64,000 nt of DNA from Ferruginibacter albus (lineage in GTDB: Bacteria > Bacteroidota > Bacteroidia > Chitinophagales > Chitinophagaceae), in the NCBI RefSeq assembly GCF_020042285.1, contig NZ_CP083388.1:3684001-3748000 (forward strand). The letters are read 5' to 3'. Position 1 is the first letter of the stretch. Every line of letters starts with the position of its first letter. The translations under genes were made by a program, and so were the position numbers. Of the stretch, positions 35,224-44,791 are shown one piece after another. Below the pieces are notes generated by a model. The model was not told the DNA's origin. It searched no databases and worked only from the letters and a program-made list of their open reading frames with translations.

Positions 35224-35270
35224 TATCAATTCCTGATAATTAAAAAAATAATTGAATAAATCGGAAAGAA

Positions 35271-35576
35271 TTATGCCTTGTTGGGCGGAGGAGTTTGAAT
35301 TTCGGCTGAATGTGTCAGCGGAATTTTTTCATCGTAAGAATGAAGGGGATTATTTATAAAGCAAATAAAGTGATTTACCTGGTAATGATGCTCCATTAAC
35401 CATTTTCCGTCTTCACCTAACAATTTAAAGCAAGGAACTGTGTTTTTGTGCGAATGAGCCAATTCTTCTGTTGCCGCACTGTTATCATAAAAATAATTGA
35501 TCACCTGCTTTACCGGTAACAATTGTAATGATAGCAATACTAATAAAAATCCAGCTATGAAAAGTTTCAGCTTCAT
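35271..35576 (-). CDS. Small exported or membrane-anchored hypothetical protein
   Basis: 101 residues. An N-terminal signal-anchor (LFIAGFLLVLLSLQLLPV) and a mature part with several histidines (A-H-S-H, E-H-H-Y-Q-V-N-H-F, L-H-S-Y) and two cysteines. Not recognised. It is 47 bp upstream of the SulP gene and may be in the same transcript. Confidence 0.55.
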   Translation of the reverse strand: MKLKLFIAGFLLVLLSLQLLPVKQVINYFYDNSAATEELAHSHKNTVPCFKLLGEDGKWLMEHHYQVNHFICFINNPLHSYDEKIPLTHSAEIQTPPPNKA

Positions 35577-35729
35577 TAGAGTTGCGAAAATACTTAATGG
35601 CGTCTAAGCTGCAAAAGAAGCTGTTCAGTATTAACAATTTTATGACGGAAGCATGAGAAAAGAAACGGGTATCATTTAATAAACAAACCTGCATGTTATT
35701 TATATTGATTATTTTTGCAGCGTCGAATT

Positions 35730-36410
35730 ATGAAATTTGAGAAGATACATAATAAAGGTCAGGCACAATTATTCAGGAATCAATACCTCGAATACCTTAC
35801 AAAAACACATCCTTTGGTAATTTGGGGAATGTATATTCCTATTATTGCTTTTATGTTATACTACAGTGCTGCTGTTTTAACATTGGATGCATGGCAAATT
35901 GTTATGGCTTTTTTTGCCGGCATGTTCTTTTGGACTTTTTTTGAATATATTATGCATCGTTTTACTTTTCATATGGTGGCGGAAAGCGAACGTGCTAAAA
36001 AAATTGTGTATGTAATGCATGGTAATCATCACGAATATCCTCGTGACAAAGAACGTTTGTTTATGCCTCCGGTGCCAAGCATTATTATTGCTTCCGCTAT
36101 TTTTTCTTTGATGTATCTTATTGCTTCGCTTTTCAACGGAAGCAATTATGTATTTCCCTTTTTCCCGGGATTTATGCTTGGGTACTTAATGTACGGCACC
36201 ATGCACTATGCTATTCATGCGTGGAACCCTCCGTATAAATGGATGAAACCTTTATGGCGCAACCATCATCTTCATCATTATAAAAATGATCACCAGGGTT
36301 TTGGTGTAAGCACAACATTGTGGGACCGTGTATTTGGTACCATGTTCGATCTTTCTAAAGAAAAGGAAGATAAAGAGAAAGTGAGAGAACTAATGTACGA
36401 ACGAAAATAA
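35730..36410 (+). CDS. Fatty acid hydroxylase / sphingolipid 2-hydroxylase-like protein
   Basis: 226 residues from the ATG at 35730 (an upstream TTG is less likely). Four hydrophobic helices and the histidine boxes E-Y-I-M-H-R-F-T-F-H, H-G-N-H-H, H-Y-A-I-H and H-H-L-H-H-Y of the FA2H/ScS7 type, which bind a di-iron centre. Bacteroidota make sphingolipids and hydroxy-fatty acids, so a lipid hydroxylase fits; the exact substrate is unknown. A TATTTTTG -7 element precedes it. Confidence 0.85.
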   Translation: MKFEKIHNKGQAQLFRNQYLEYLTKTHPLVIWGMYIPIIAFMLYYSAAVLTLDAWQIVMAFFAGMFFWTFFEYIMHRFTFHMVAESERAKKIVYVMHGNHHEYPRDKERLFMPPVPSIIIASAIFSLMYLIASLFNGSNYVFPFFPGFMLGYLMYGTMHYAIHAWNPPYKWMKPLWRNHHLHHYKNDHQGFGVSTTLWDRVFGTMFDLSKEKEDKEKVRELMYERK

Positions 36411-36412
36411 GC

Positions 36413-36730
36413 TCACCATTTTTCCTCTTCGCTTATATTGTCATTCTGCTTAAAATTTTTGCGGCTTTCTATTTTTTGTATTTGTCTTTCTATTATTAGG
36501 TCAGCTATAATATTGCCGGCATTAGCATTGGAATTTTGTTGCAAAAGTTGTTTAAGCCTCGCTTCACTTACATCTATCCTGTATAATAATGTTACCAGCT
36601 TTTCAAAATTGTGCTGAATCAGGTAATTAACATGTTCTGTCAATATCTGTTTAAGCGCTTCAAAAGAAGTATTCTCCGAAACATTTATTTCGGCGTATGT
36701 ATTGATGGTCTTTATCAGATCGTTATTCAT
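36413..36730 (-). CDS. Hypothetical protein downstream of TIGR02757
   Basis: 105 residues, helical and charged, no membrane segment. I recognise no domain. The ATG overlaps the stop of the upstream TIGR02757 gene by one base (translational coupling), and it converges with the hydroxylase gene 2 bp away. Confidence 0.6.
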   Translation of the reverse strand: MNNDLIKTINTYAEINVSENTSFEALKQILTEHVNYLIQHNFEKLVTLLYRIDVSEARLKQLLQQNSNANAGNIIADLIIERQIQKIESRKNFKQNDNISEEEKW

Positions 36731-37506
36731 TAATTAAATTTTCCCATAACGCCCAAACTGAATAAGGCAAAATCGTATTTAACAGGATCGTTTTTATCGA
36801 ATGTACGCAGATGTTGAGTTAATTCCAATGCGGCCTGCCAATCTGTTTGCTTTCGTTGTAACAATTTAAAATAACGGGCCACTCTTGCCACATGCACATC
36901 TACCGGGCAAATTAATTGCGTTGGTGAAATATCTTTCCATATACCAAAGTCAACCCCTTTTTTATCATTACGCACCATCCAACGCAAATACATATTTAAA
37001 CGTTTACAGGTTGAATTTTTTTGCGGCGATGCTATGTGCTTTTGTGTTCTTAGCGGATGATCTTCTAAGGAAAAAAAATAATTATAAAATCCGTTAAGCG
37101 CATTTTTTGTGTCTGCATCATCCTTATTCATCCATTTACTGAATGCAGTCTCTAAAGAATCGTGATTAGAATAATGATGTTGCAAAAATTCAATAAAGTA
37201 TAAAAGATCCGTGCTATTGAAAGTGCGATGTTTAAAAGTAAGGAGATGTTGCAATCGCTTTAGATCATTATTCATGCAAAACTCATAGGGGGCATTATTC
37301 ATTAAGCTCATGAGCTCTTTGCTTTTATTAATAATGATGGTTCGGTTGCCCCATGCAAAAAGCGCTGCAAAGAAACCTGCAATTTCTATGTCTTGTTTTT
37401 TTGTAAAAAGATGTGGAATAGAAACCGGGTCGTTCTTAATAAAAAAAGGTTGATTGTATTCATCAACCTTTTTATTTAGAAACTCTATGAGTTCTTTTTG
37501 TTTCAT
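36730..37506 (-). CDS. TIGR02757 (DUF2400) family protein
   Basis: 258 residues. The family signatures F-A-W-G-N-R-T-I-I-I-N, R-W-M-V-R-N-D-K-K-G-V-D-F-G-I-W and P-V-D-V-H-V-A-R-V-A-R are visible. The helical repeats resemble those of DNA glycosylases (a helix-hairpin-like P-V-D-V-H). Function is not established. Overlaps the flanking genes by one base on each side, so the three genes from the PLP enzyme on form one operon. Confidence 0.85.
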   Translation of the reverse strand: MKQKELIEFLNKKVDEYNQPFFIKNDPVSIPHLFTKKQDIEIAGFFAALFAWGNRTIIINKSKELMSLMNNAPYEFCMNNDLKRLQHLLTFKHRTFNSTDLLYFIEFLQHHYSNHDSLETAFSKWMNKDDADTKNALNGFYNYFFSLEDHPLRTQKHIASPQKNSTCKRLNMYLRWMVRNDKKGVDFGIWKDISPTQLICPVDVHVARVARYFKLLQRKQTDWQAALELTQHLRTFDKNDPVKYDFALFSLGVMGKFN

Positions 37507-38645
37507 TATCCAATTGCCTGTTTTAGATCTTCTATCAGGTCATCTGCATCTTCCACGCCCACACTTAATCTTATTAAGCTGTCTGATAAACCGTTCTTAA
37601 TTCTTTCTTCTCTCGGAATAGAAGCATGGGTCATTGTTGCAGGATGATTGATCAATGATTCTACACCCCCTAAGCTTTCGGCTAATGAAAAAAGCTTAGT
37701 AGATGATAAGACTTTATTGGCGGCTTCTATACTTTCATCTTTTAAAACAAAACTTATCATGCCACCAAAGCCACGCATTTGTTTTGTTGCAATGGCATAA
37801 TTAGGATGATCCTCAAATCCGCACCAGTAAACTTTTGCGATCTTAGGATGCTTGCGTAAATAGTTTGCGATCTTTTCTCCATTCTCACAATGACGTTGCA
37901 TACGTAAATGCAATGTTTTAATACCACGTAAAGCTAAAAAGCAATCCATCGGGCCGGGAACAGCACCGCTGCTTTTTTGAATAAAATATAATTTTTCTCT
38001 CAACGTCGCATCATTCATCACTAAACAACCTTGTATAACATCGCTATGTCCGGCAATGTATTTAGTAACAGAATGCATTACGATATCCGCACCCATATCT
38101 AAAGGGTTTTGTAAATAGGGCGATGCAAACGTATTGTCTACAACTACTATTACCTTATTCTCTTTTGCAATGTTTACAACTGCTTCAATATCGATTATGC
38201 TTAATAAAGGATTGGTGGGTGTTTCAATCCATATCATTTTTGTTTTAGAGGATATTGCTTTTTTTATATTATTTGCATCGGAAGCATCTACATATTTAAA
38301 GGAGATCCCAAAGTTCTCATACAATTTTGTAAATAAGCGATAAGTGCCGCCATACAGATCGTTGCCCGTTACCACTTCATCTCCGACAGATAATAATTTT
38401 AAAACAGCATCCGTTGCTGCAACCCCGCTACTGAAAGCCAATCCAAACTTTCCGTTTTCAATTACAGCAAAAGCATCTTCCAATGCTTTACGTGTTGGGT
38501 TTTGCGATCGTGCATATTCATACCCTTTGTTTTTCCCCGGTGCTTCCTGTACATAAGTAGAGGTTTGATATATCGGCGTCATTATTGCGCCGGTTGATGG
38601 ATCGGGTTCTGCACCGGCATGAATGAATTTTGTAGCGAGTTTCAT
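37506..38645 (-). CDS. Cystathionine gamma-synthase/beta-lyase type PLP enzyme
   Basis: 379 residues of the Cys/Met-metabolism PLP family. The Schiff-base lysine is K195 in H-S-V-T-K-Y-I-A-G-H-S-D-V; Y-E-Y-A-R-S-Q-N-P-T-R and S-S-G-V-A-A-T are the cofactor and phosphate-binding motifs. The family includes cystathionine gamma-synthase, gamma-lyase and beta-lyase, which sequence alone does not separate; no Met or Cys pathway neighbour decides. It heads a small operon with TIGR02757. Confidence 0.88.
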   Translation of the reverse strand: MKLATKFIHAGAEPDPSTGAIMTPIYQTSTYVQEAPGKNKGYEYARSQNPTRKALEDAFAVIENGKFGLAFSSGVAATDAVLKLLSVGDEVVTGNDLYGGTYRLFTKLYENFGISFKYVDASDANNIKKAISSKTKMIWIETPTNPLLSIIDIEAVVNIAKENKVIVVVDNTFASPYLQNPLDMGADIVMHSVTKYIAGHSDVIQGCLVMNDATLREKLYFIQKSSGAVPGPMDCFLALRGIKTLHLRMQRHCENGEKIANYLRKHPKIAKVYWCGFEDHPNYAIATKQMRGFGGMISFVLKDESIEAANKVLSSTKLFSLAESLGGVESLINHPATMTHASIPREERIKNGLSDSLIRLSVGVEDADDLIEDLKQAIG

Positions 38646-38707
38646 TTAAATAATTTGTATGGCAAAGTTGAGGCTTTTAAAGCATTAAGACAAAGGAGCA
38701 ACAAGTT

Positions 38708-40573
38708 TTATGATAACAATTCTGCAGCGCATAAATAACGCCAATCATAGTTTTCTTCTTTATAAGCGGGTAGGGGAGTTATTTTTTTGTTCAGCGTTTC
38801 GGGACGTAAGATATTTTTGTCGACCAGTTTTTTTCTTGCTTCATGAATATAATCCTGGAGATGAGGGTCGGTCATCCATTGCTCTTGCGGAGGCTCGTAC
38901 CCAATTTTGTTTTTGCGCCAAACAATATCGTCAGGCAATCTTTTGTCCATGGATTTGCGTAGAATCCATTTTGTCCATCCATCATGTATTTTAAAATTAG
39001 CAGGCAAAGAAAAAATAAACTCTATCAACTCATGGCTCAAAAAAGGCAACCGTACTTCACGGCCATGTGCCATGCTGTTTCTGTCTGCAAATCGAAGCAG
39101 TTCTTCTAAACCAAATTGTATCGTATTGAAATATAAAATATCATTCAGGTTGGTAACAATGGGCTTAAAAATACCGCCCCATTCCATTCCTTTAAAAGAG
39201 TTTATGAAGTCATTGGTCAGGTCTGTATGACCGGTGATTTTCTTGTAGGCCTTTTTTTCTAAAAACACTGCGACATGTGGCGGGAAAAAAGTAGCTAAAA
39301 CATTTTTAACGCTCCATTGAATGGGGACTTGATTCCTTCTTAAGGCTTTCATTTCTTTCCCCGCCAACTGCAATTTGCGATGTCCTATTATTTCCTGCAA
39401 ATACCAATGAATATATTTAGAATATCCTGCTAAAGATTCATCTGCTCCCTGTCCATCCAGTAACACTTTTACATTATTTTGTGTTGCCAATTCAAATACC
39501 TTGTACTGTGCATAAACACTGGATGAATGAAACGGCTCTTCCTGGTGATAGCAGATCTTTTTAAATGTTGTTATCAATTCATCTGCCGAAGGCCTAACAG
39601 TAAAGCTGTTCAAACGAAATTTATTTATAACGGAATTGATATAAGGTGTTTCATCTTTTTCAAAGCCCGGAAACACGGCAGAAAAACAAGCCGGCTTATA
39701 ATCTGCACATCCTGTTGCATAGAGCTGATTGATAATAGTAACGATGGAAGAGCTATCCAGTCCACCGCTAAGACTTGTTCCCACTGGCACATCGCTTCGT
39801 AATCTTCTTTTAATAGAGGTAGTAAATAACTCTGTAAATTTTTCGATGGCTTCCTTATCTGAAATTTTTACACCGTATTCTTTATTTAATCGCCAATACG
39901 TTTTTATTTCAAAGTTTTTACTACTGATATTTAGTTTGAGATAATGTGCAGGTGTTAATGATGAAATGCTTTTAAAAAACGTTTCTTTTTTATCTACTGT
40001 ATTCTGAACATAACCGATGGTTAGATAATTCAGCAACATTTTAGGATTTACTTCTTTATTGATGCCCAATGCCCACAAGGCTTTCATTTCGCTGGCAAAA
40101 AAAAGATGATCATCATCTTTGTAATAATAAAAAGGTTTTTCGCCGAAACGGTCTCTTGCTGCAAACAATGTATCTTCTATAGCATCGTAAATAGCAAAGG
40201 CAAACATTCCATCAAAACGGAACAAACATTCTTCTTTCCAATAATCATAAGCGGCTAAAATAACTTCTGTATCTGTTTTGCTTTTAAAATGATAGCCTTG
40301 TTTCTGTAGTATCTCTTTTAACTCAATGTAATTATATATCTCACCGTTATAAATAATAGTATAGCGGTCTAAATAATGCATTGGTTGTGCTGCTGAAGCG
40401 CTTAGATCGATGATGGACAGGCGTCGGTGTCCAAAACCAACAGTACTATTGACGTTCATCCAAAATCCTTCACCATCCGGGCCACGATGCGATAATGCAT
40501 CTGTCATTCTTTGAAGGTTGTCCCGGTTCAGCAATCGTTTATCTGTAGATATAATTCCCGCAATGCCACACAT
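38708..40573 (-). CDS. asnB: Asparagine synthase (glutamine-hydrolysing)
   Basis: 621 residues. I start at the ATG at 40573 because the product then begins M-C-G-I-A-G, exposing the nucleophile Cys; an earlier in-frame start would bury it. N-terminal class II glutaminase (R-G-P-D-G-E-G-F, R-L-S-I-I-D-L) and C-terminal synthetase with the PPi loop S-G-G-L-D-S-S. It could be the biosynthetic AsnB or one of the many paralogues used in capsule or peptide pathways. The TPR operon terminator lies just upstream. Confidence 0.9.
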   Translation of the reverse strand: MCGIAGIISTDKRLLNRDNLQRMTDALSHRGPDGEGFWMNVNSTVGFGHRRLSIIDLSASAAQPMHYLDRYTIIYNGEIYNYIELKEILQKQGYHFKSKTDTEVILAAYDYWKEECLFRFDGMFAFAIYDAIEDTLFAARDRFGEKPFYYYKDDDHLFFASEMKALWALGINKEVNPKMLLNYLTIGYVQNTVDKKETFFKSISSLTPAHYLKLNISSKNFEIKTYWRLNKEYGVKISDKEAIEKFTELFTTSIKRRLRSDVPVGTSLSGGLDSSSIVTIINQLYATGCADYKPACFSAVFPGFEKDETPYINSVINKFRLNSFTVRPSADELITTFKKICYHQEEPFHSSSVYAQYKVFELATQNNVKVLLDGQGADESLAGYSKYIHWYLQEIIGHRKLQLAGKEMKALRRNQVPIQWSVKNVLATFFPPHVAVFLEKKAYKKITGHTDLTNDFINSFKGMEWGGIFKPIVTNLNDILYFNTIQFGLEELLRFADRNSMAHGREVRLPFLSHELIEFIFSLPANFKIHDGWTKWILRKSMDKRLPDDIVWRKNKIGYEPPQEQWMTDPHLQDYIHEARKKLVDKNILRPETLNKKITPLPAYKEENYDWRYLCAAELLS

Positions 40574-40587
40574 GTTGTAAATATCAC

Positions 40588-40612
40588 AAAAAAAATCCGG
40601 CAATAAGCCGGA
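40588..40612 (-). terminator. Terminator after the TPR gene
   Basis: The minus-strand stem TCCGGC-TTATT-GCCGGA is followed by eight T. It ends 15 bp upstream of the asnB start, so asnB needs its own promoter. Confidence 0.88.
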
Positions 40613-40633
40613 AATAAATAAATAATTTAGAAA

Positions 40634-41767
40634 TTACATGGCGCTGATCTTCTTCTGCAAATTATCAGCATCATCAAAAGAATGACTTTTCATTTCTTCG
40701 TATGTCGCTTGTGCGCTGCTCTTTTGTCCTAATCCAACATAACATAATCCTATATAATACAAGCTCAGGTTGGTAGGCTTTATTGCTTTTGCTTTTTTTA
40801 AGATATCTAAACCATCGGAATATTTTTTTAGCTGATAATAAGAATACCCCAATTCCGTCATTGCCGATGTATATTGGTTGTTTATCTCGATTACTTTTTT
40901 TAGATATGGAATTGCTTTTTCATAATCGCCCTTGTCGTTATAACACCAACCTGCACCGTAGTTTGCATTGGCGCTTTGCGCATTGAGGTCTATCGCTTTT
41001 AAATAATTCGGTAATGCTGAGGAAGCGCTACCTTTTAAAACCCTATAAACATCGCCCAAGCCGGTAAAAGAGGTTGCATTTTGTGCATTGTATCGTTGTG
41101 CCTGCATATAAGCATCTATTGCATCTTCCGCTTTTTCTTTTTGATAATAGGCATATCCCAGTTCATTATAAGCATCATAATCATCCGACTTTTTTTCTAT
41201 TGCCTGCTTAAGCGTTGTAATGGCATCATCATAATTTTCCAATTGATTATAGCACCAGCCTAAATTATAAATAGATGTTTCATCGGGTTGTGTTGCATAT
41301 AAAAGGTAATTTTTATAATTATCTCTTGCGCTTTCATAGTCATACTTAGTGTTCAAGTATATAATGCCTAGATATTTATAAGCAGAAGCATACAGATTAT
41401 CCAATTCCAATACTTTTTTGTAAGTCGTAATAGCATCGTCATAATTTTTTGAATATTGTTGTGCATAACCAAGCTCAAAGTAAACTTTGGCGGCGGAAGA
41501 ACCTTGCGTCGCTTTTTTTAATACCGGCATTGCATCGGAATACTTGCCCTGCTCGTTATAGCACCAGCCTAATTCATATAACGCATCCGTATAATTCGCA
41601 TTTAATGAAACAGCCTTTTTAAAAGAAGTAATGGCGTCATCAATTTTGTTGTCGTCTTCTAACGTTACAGCTGCGTTATAATATTCTTCTGCTGTTGTTT
41701 GCGACTTTGCGGTTGTAAATACTGATATTGACAGTATAAGTAAGAAAGAACTTAAGGACTTTGACAT
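40634..41767 (-). CDS. Exported TPR-repeat protein
   Basis: 377 residues with a signal peptide (cleavage near T-T-A-K-S-Q). At least nine tetratricopeptide repeats cover the rest (e.g. A-L-Y-E-L-G-W-C-Y-N-E-Q-G-K-Y, S-A-M-T-E-L-G-Y-S-Y-Y-Q-L-K-K-Y). TPR solenoids are scaffolds for protein-protein contact in the periplasm. It follows the sigma/anti-sigma-like pair by 65 bp, in the same direction, and might belong to their transcript. Confidence 0.85.
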   Translation of the reverse strand: MSKSLSSFLLILSISVFTTAKSQTTAEEYYNAAVTLEDDNKIDDAITSFKKAVSLNANYTDALYELGWCYNEQGKYSDAMPVLKKATQGSSAAKVYFELGYAQQYSKNYDDAITTYKKVLELDNLYASAYKYLGIIYLNTKYDYESARDNYKNYLLYATQPDETSIYNLGWCYNQLENYDDAITTLKQAIEKKSDDYDAYNELGYAYYQKEKAEDAIDAYMQAQRYNAQNATSFTGLGDVYRVLKGSASSALPNYLKAIDLNAQSANANYGAGWCYNDKGDYEKAIPYLKKVIEINNQYTSAMTELGYSYYQLKKYSDGLDILKKAKAIKPTNLSLYYIGLCYVGLGQKSSAQATYEEMKSHSFDDADNLQKKISAM

Positions 41768-41832
41768 TGCAGTAATTTTTTACCAAATTACAGTAATGGC
41801 GAAAAAAATGCAATACCCAACAAAAGGTATTT

Positions 41833-43170
41833 TTATTTAAAAGGCTTAAACACTGCAGTAAACAATAATCCGCCGCTATTTAATTTAATGTTACCAAATC
41901 CTATTCCGTTTAGCGGAAGCTCTATAAATGGTTCTGCCATTAAAGAGAACCGTTTGGTAAAGTTATATTGGTAACCTCCTGACAGGGATAAAACCGAAAA
42001 CAGGTTTTTATTTTGATTGTTTATTACAGCGGTATATGTTGATTGCCCCCCTTGTGCATCCTGGGAATTATATTGATAGGTTTCGTTTTTCATTAAATAA
42101 GACAACAACCCTGCAGCGCCAAACCATTCATGCTTTTTAGACAAGCCGAAATTATAGCTAAGCGTTAACGGAATCTCATACACCTGGCAATTGGCGTTTA
42201 TTTGCTTTAAGTCAGGATAGTATGTCCAGAATTGTTTGGGCGGATGATAATCAGAGGGCGACGCTGAGTATATTTTTTTAGAAACATAAAAACCTGTTCT
42301 TACAGCAAAATGTTTATTAAATGCATATCGAACGCCGGCACCATACGTAATGGTTGTTTTGCCTGCATCATTCAAATCAATATAGCTTAAACCCGGGCCA
42401 ACAGATGCTGTAATGGCAAAACTGCTTTTGAATTTATTGGTCTTTTCTTCTTTCTTTTTTGTGTTAGATGCTATTGGCTCTTTGTTGTTAGCAGTATCGG
42501 CTGTTACTATTTTTTTAAGTGAAGAGTCTGTGCTTTTTGCAATGGTATTTTCAGTTACATCATTGGGCTGTTGAACAGGCGTTGCCAATGTTGATTCTGC
42601 AAAAATAGTTTCTTCTTTATCCGTGTTGTTATTATTTTGATTGTCTACAATTCCATCTGCAGCACCAGTAGATACTTTGGTTTTATATCTTGATTTCGTT
42701 TTTCTTTTTTGCTGAATGCTTTTTCCGGTCAATGAATTATCATTAGGTGTAGCAGCATGTATGTTTGCTATAAAGCCGGATCTTGAAGCACTTTTAATAA
42801 CAATATTATTAGTGATTGAAGCGCCTGTTGAGTTGTTTACAATATTTGTTTTTTCTTCTTTATCAACTCTTTGGTTAGATGCTGTTATTGGTGGTGTATT
42901 GTTTGTTTGTACCTCAATTGTTTTAACTGAGCCGGCAGCTTGTGTTTGTGCAATCTCGTTTTTATCTTTTGCAGAATGCAAAGCAAAATATAATCCTGCT
43001 CCTGTTAATAAGAACAGCAGCAGCAATAAAAGATATCTTCTGTTATCTTTTTTCTGAGGAAGATGCTTATCCAACAAGCTTTCCATTTTACCCCAGGCCT
43101 GGTCATCGTAGGTGGGGTAATGTTGGTCGGAAGCCCTCTTTATAATATCATCCATTTCTTCATCCAGCAT
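41833..43170 (-). CDS. Membrane-anchored protein with C-terminal beta-barrel, partner of the ECF sigma
   Basis: 445 residues from the ATG at 43170. The first ~65 residues form a helical cytoplasmic region (Y-D-D-Q-A-W-G-K-M-E-S-L-L-D-K). A single membrane helix L-L-L-L-L-L-F-L-L-T-G-A-G-L-Y follows, then ~160 residues of Ser/Thr/Asn-rich linker, and a C-terminal ~190-residue outer-membrane-type beta domain (P-G-L-S-Y-I-D-L ... G-V-R-Y-A-F-N-K-H-F). The layout suggests an anti-sigma-like sensor spanning the envelope. The start overlaps the sigma gene by 11 bp, so both are translationally coupled. Confidence 0.7.
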   Translation of the reverse strand: MLDEEMDDIIKRASDQHYPTYDDQAWGKMESLLDKHLPQKKDNRRYLLLLLLFLLTGAGLYFALHSAKDKNEIAQTQAAGSVKTIEVQTNNTPPITASNQRVDKEEKTNIVNNSTGASITNNIVIKSASRSGFIANIHAATPNDNSLTGKSIQQKRKTKSRYKTKVSTGAADGIVDNQNNNNTDKEETIFAESTLATPVQQPNDVTENTIAKSTDSSLKKIVTADTANNKEPIASNTKKKEEKTNKFKSSFAITASVGPGLSYIDLNDAGKTTITYGAGVRYAFNKHFAVRTGFYVSKKIYSASPSDYHPPKQFWTYYPDLKQINANCQVYEIPLTLSYNFGLSKKHEWFGAAGLLSYLMKNETYQYNSQDAQGGQSTYTAVINNQNKNLFSVLSLSGGYQYNFTKRFSLMAEPFIELPLNGIGFGNIKLNSGGLLFTAVFKPFK

Positions 43171-43744
43171 TTTTTGCAATTAATATTTTGTTTTGACGAA
43201 ATAAGATCTTTTGTAATTGTTTTCTTGCCTTAGCAAGATTTGATTTTGATGTTCCTACAGAAATTCCCAATTGCTCAGCAATTTCCTCATGACTTAATCC
43301 TTCTACAATAAAAAGATTGAGCACAATTCTATAGCCCGGGGATAGATCCTGTATAAACTTTATTATTTCATGATAAGAAACTTTGTCTAAAGCTCCTTCC
43401 ACATCGGCTTGTAAATGATAAACGGCTGAATCCAGTTCTCCTACCAGTTGGTGCTTACGGTTTTTTCTGAAATGGTCGATGGCGGTATAAATCATTATTT
43501 TTCTCAACCAGCCTTTAAAAGAGCCGATCTCATCGGAATAAGCCGGCTTAAACCGATGTATCTCTTTAAATATCTTCAAAAAACCGTCGTTTAATATTTC
43601 AACAGAATCGTCGTGATTATTGGTATAGCGGTCGCAAATAGCCATAGCATACCCATAGAAAGAGTTGTATATCATTTTTTGACTCTCCCTCGCATTCAGG
43701 GTACAACCCCTGATATGTATGCTTAATTCATCGGCCGATAACAA
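43160..43744 (-). CDS. ECF-type RNA polymerase sigma factor
   Basis: 194 residues. Region 2 (D-D-S-V-E-I-L-N-D-G-F-L-K-I-F-K-E-I) and region 4 (L-S-H-E-E-I-A-E-Q-L-G-I-S-V-G-T-S-K-S-N-L-A-K-A-R) are intact. A TTG is the only useful start: no ATG precedes region 2 and a stop lies seven codons upstream. Co-transcribed with an envelope-spanning partner that probably controls it. Confidence 0.9.
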   Translation of the reverse strand: MLSADELSIHIRGCTLNARESQKMIYNSFYGYAMAICDRYTNNHDDSVEILNDGFLKIFKEIHRFKPAYSDEIGSFKGWLRKIMIYTAIDHFRKNRKHQLVGELDSAVYHLQADVEGALDKVSYHEIIKFIQDLSPGYRIVLNLFIVEGLSHEEIAEQLGISVGTSKSNLAKARKQLQKILFRQNKILIAKNAG

Positions 43745-44277
43745 AGTATGTTGGTTTGTTGCTTAATAATCGGGAAAAGAATATAACGGGTTGCCTGCTG
43801 AGGTTAGTATTTGAGGCTTATTAAATGTACTGCTTTTCGGGCTGATTTTTAGATTTAAACTTAATCATCTTTGCTTCTTGTCGCTTTGCGTGAAATATCT
43901 ACGCTTTAATAAAAGTCTAATAACAGTAATGCCGATGAACGTAATGAGTATCTCACTTCTTTCGCTGAAAGAAATGGACAAGAGAACAAGTTCACACGAT
44001 GTTTAATTAAAATTCAAATGTTAGGCTCAAAAAATCAGAACACTTTTATTGAATTTGCTTTAACATAATCCAATGTTAATGACCTTTCATTAATTGATGT
44101 TTATACATTATTGCAGTAATTTAGGTTATCAACATTATTAAGCATTTAATCCACTATTGCAATAATTAAACTATAAATGTTTCTTTATAATAAAATGTTT
44201 TATAAATTTACTTTATCCAATTACTAACAAATAAATTAACCATTAAATTTCTCACCTCTTTATTCTCCAATTAAAAC
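43745..44277. other. 533-bp A+T-rich intergenic region with a duplicated 12-mer
   Basis: It separates the divergent sigma gene and the SET/ATP-grasp cluster. TATTGCAGTAAT (44109-44120) and TATTGCAATAAT (44155-44166) are near-palindromic copies 46 bp apart, about 110-170 bp before the SET gene, and could be operators. I see no RNA gene, convincing ORF or consensus promoter here. Confidence 0.3.
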
Positions 44278-44778
44278 ATGATAGCACAAACAACTAACCC
44301 AGCCGTTCAGGTGCTAAGCAACCATGCCATTGCAGAAGTATGGCAAAATGCTTCAACCAACCAAAAGTCATTACATGCATTACGCCAATTCAAACCGGGC
44401 GATGTTATCAGTCGCTTTCATGCAGGTACACTTTCTACCACTGCAACATACCTAACAGTGCAGGTGGGCATTGACAGACACATTACACTACAACCTGAGT
44501 TTTTACAATACATTAATCACAGTTGCGAGCCCAATGTTTTCTTTAATACTACTACCATGCAGGTAGTTTGTTTAAGAGAAATAAATGTTGGTGAAGAATT
44601 GACCTTCTTTTATCCTTCAACAGAATGGGATATGGTGCAGCCATTTGTTTGCAATTGCGGCAGCAAAGATTGTTTACAGTTGATCAACGGTGCTTCGCAT
44701 CTTTCTATGCAAACCATAAAGAAGTATCGGGTAACGGATTTTATTCAACAGCAATGTAACCTAAAACGAAAGCTGTAA
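44278..44778 (+). CDS. Stand-alone SET-domain protein
   Basis: 166 residues. The SET core has N80-H-S-C83-E-P-N-V, G-E-E-L-T-F-F-Y112, and a post-SET zinc motif C125-N-C127-G-S-K-D-C132, which with C83 gives the four-Cys zinc site. These are the residues of an active lysine methyltransferase fold. It starts a plus-strand cluster with two ATP-grasp genes, one of which carries its own SET domain. The substrate is unknown; a lysine in a ribosomal or cluster-encoded peptide is possible. Confidence 0.88.
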   Translation: MIAQTTNPAVQVLSNHAIAEVWQNASTNQKSLHALRQFKPGDVISRFHAGTLSTTATYLTVQVGIDRHITLQPEFLQYINHSCEPNVFFNTTTMQVVCLREINVGEELTFFYPSTEWDMVQPFVCNCGSKDCLQLINGASHLSMQTIKKYRVTDFIQQQCNLKRKL

Positions 44779-44791
44779 GTGTAGCAGCATT

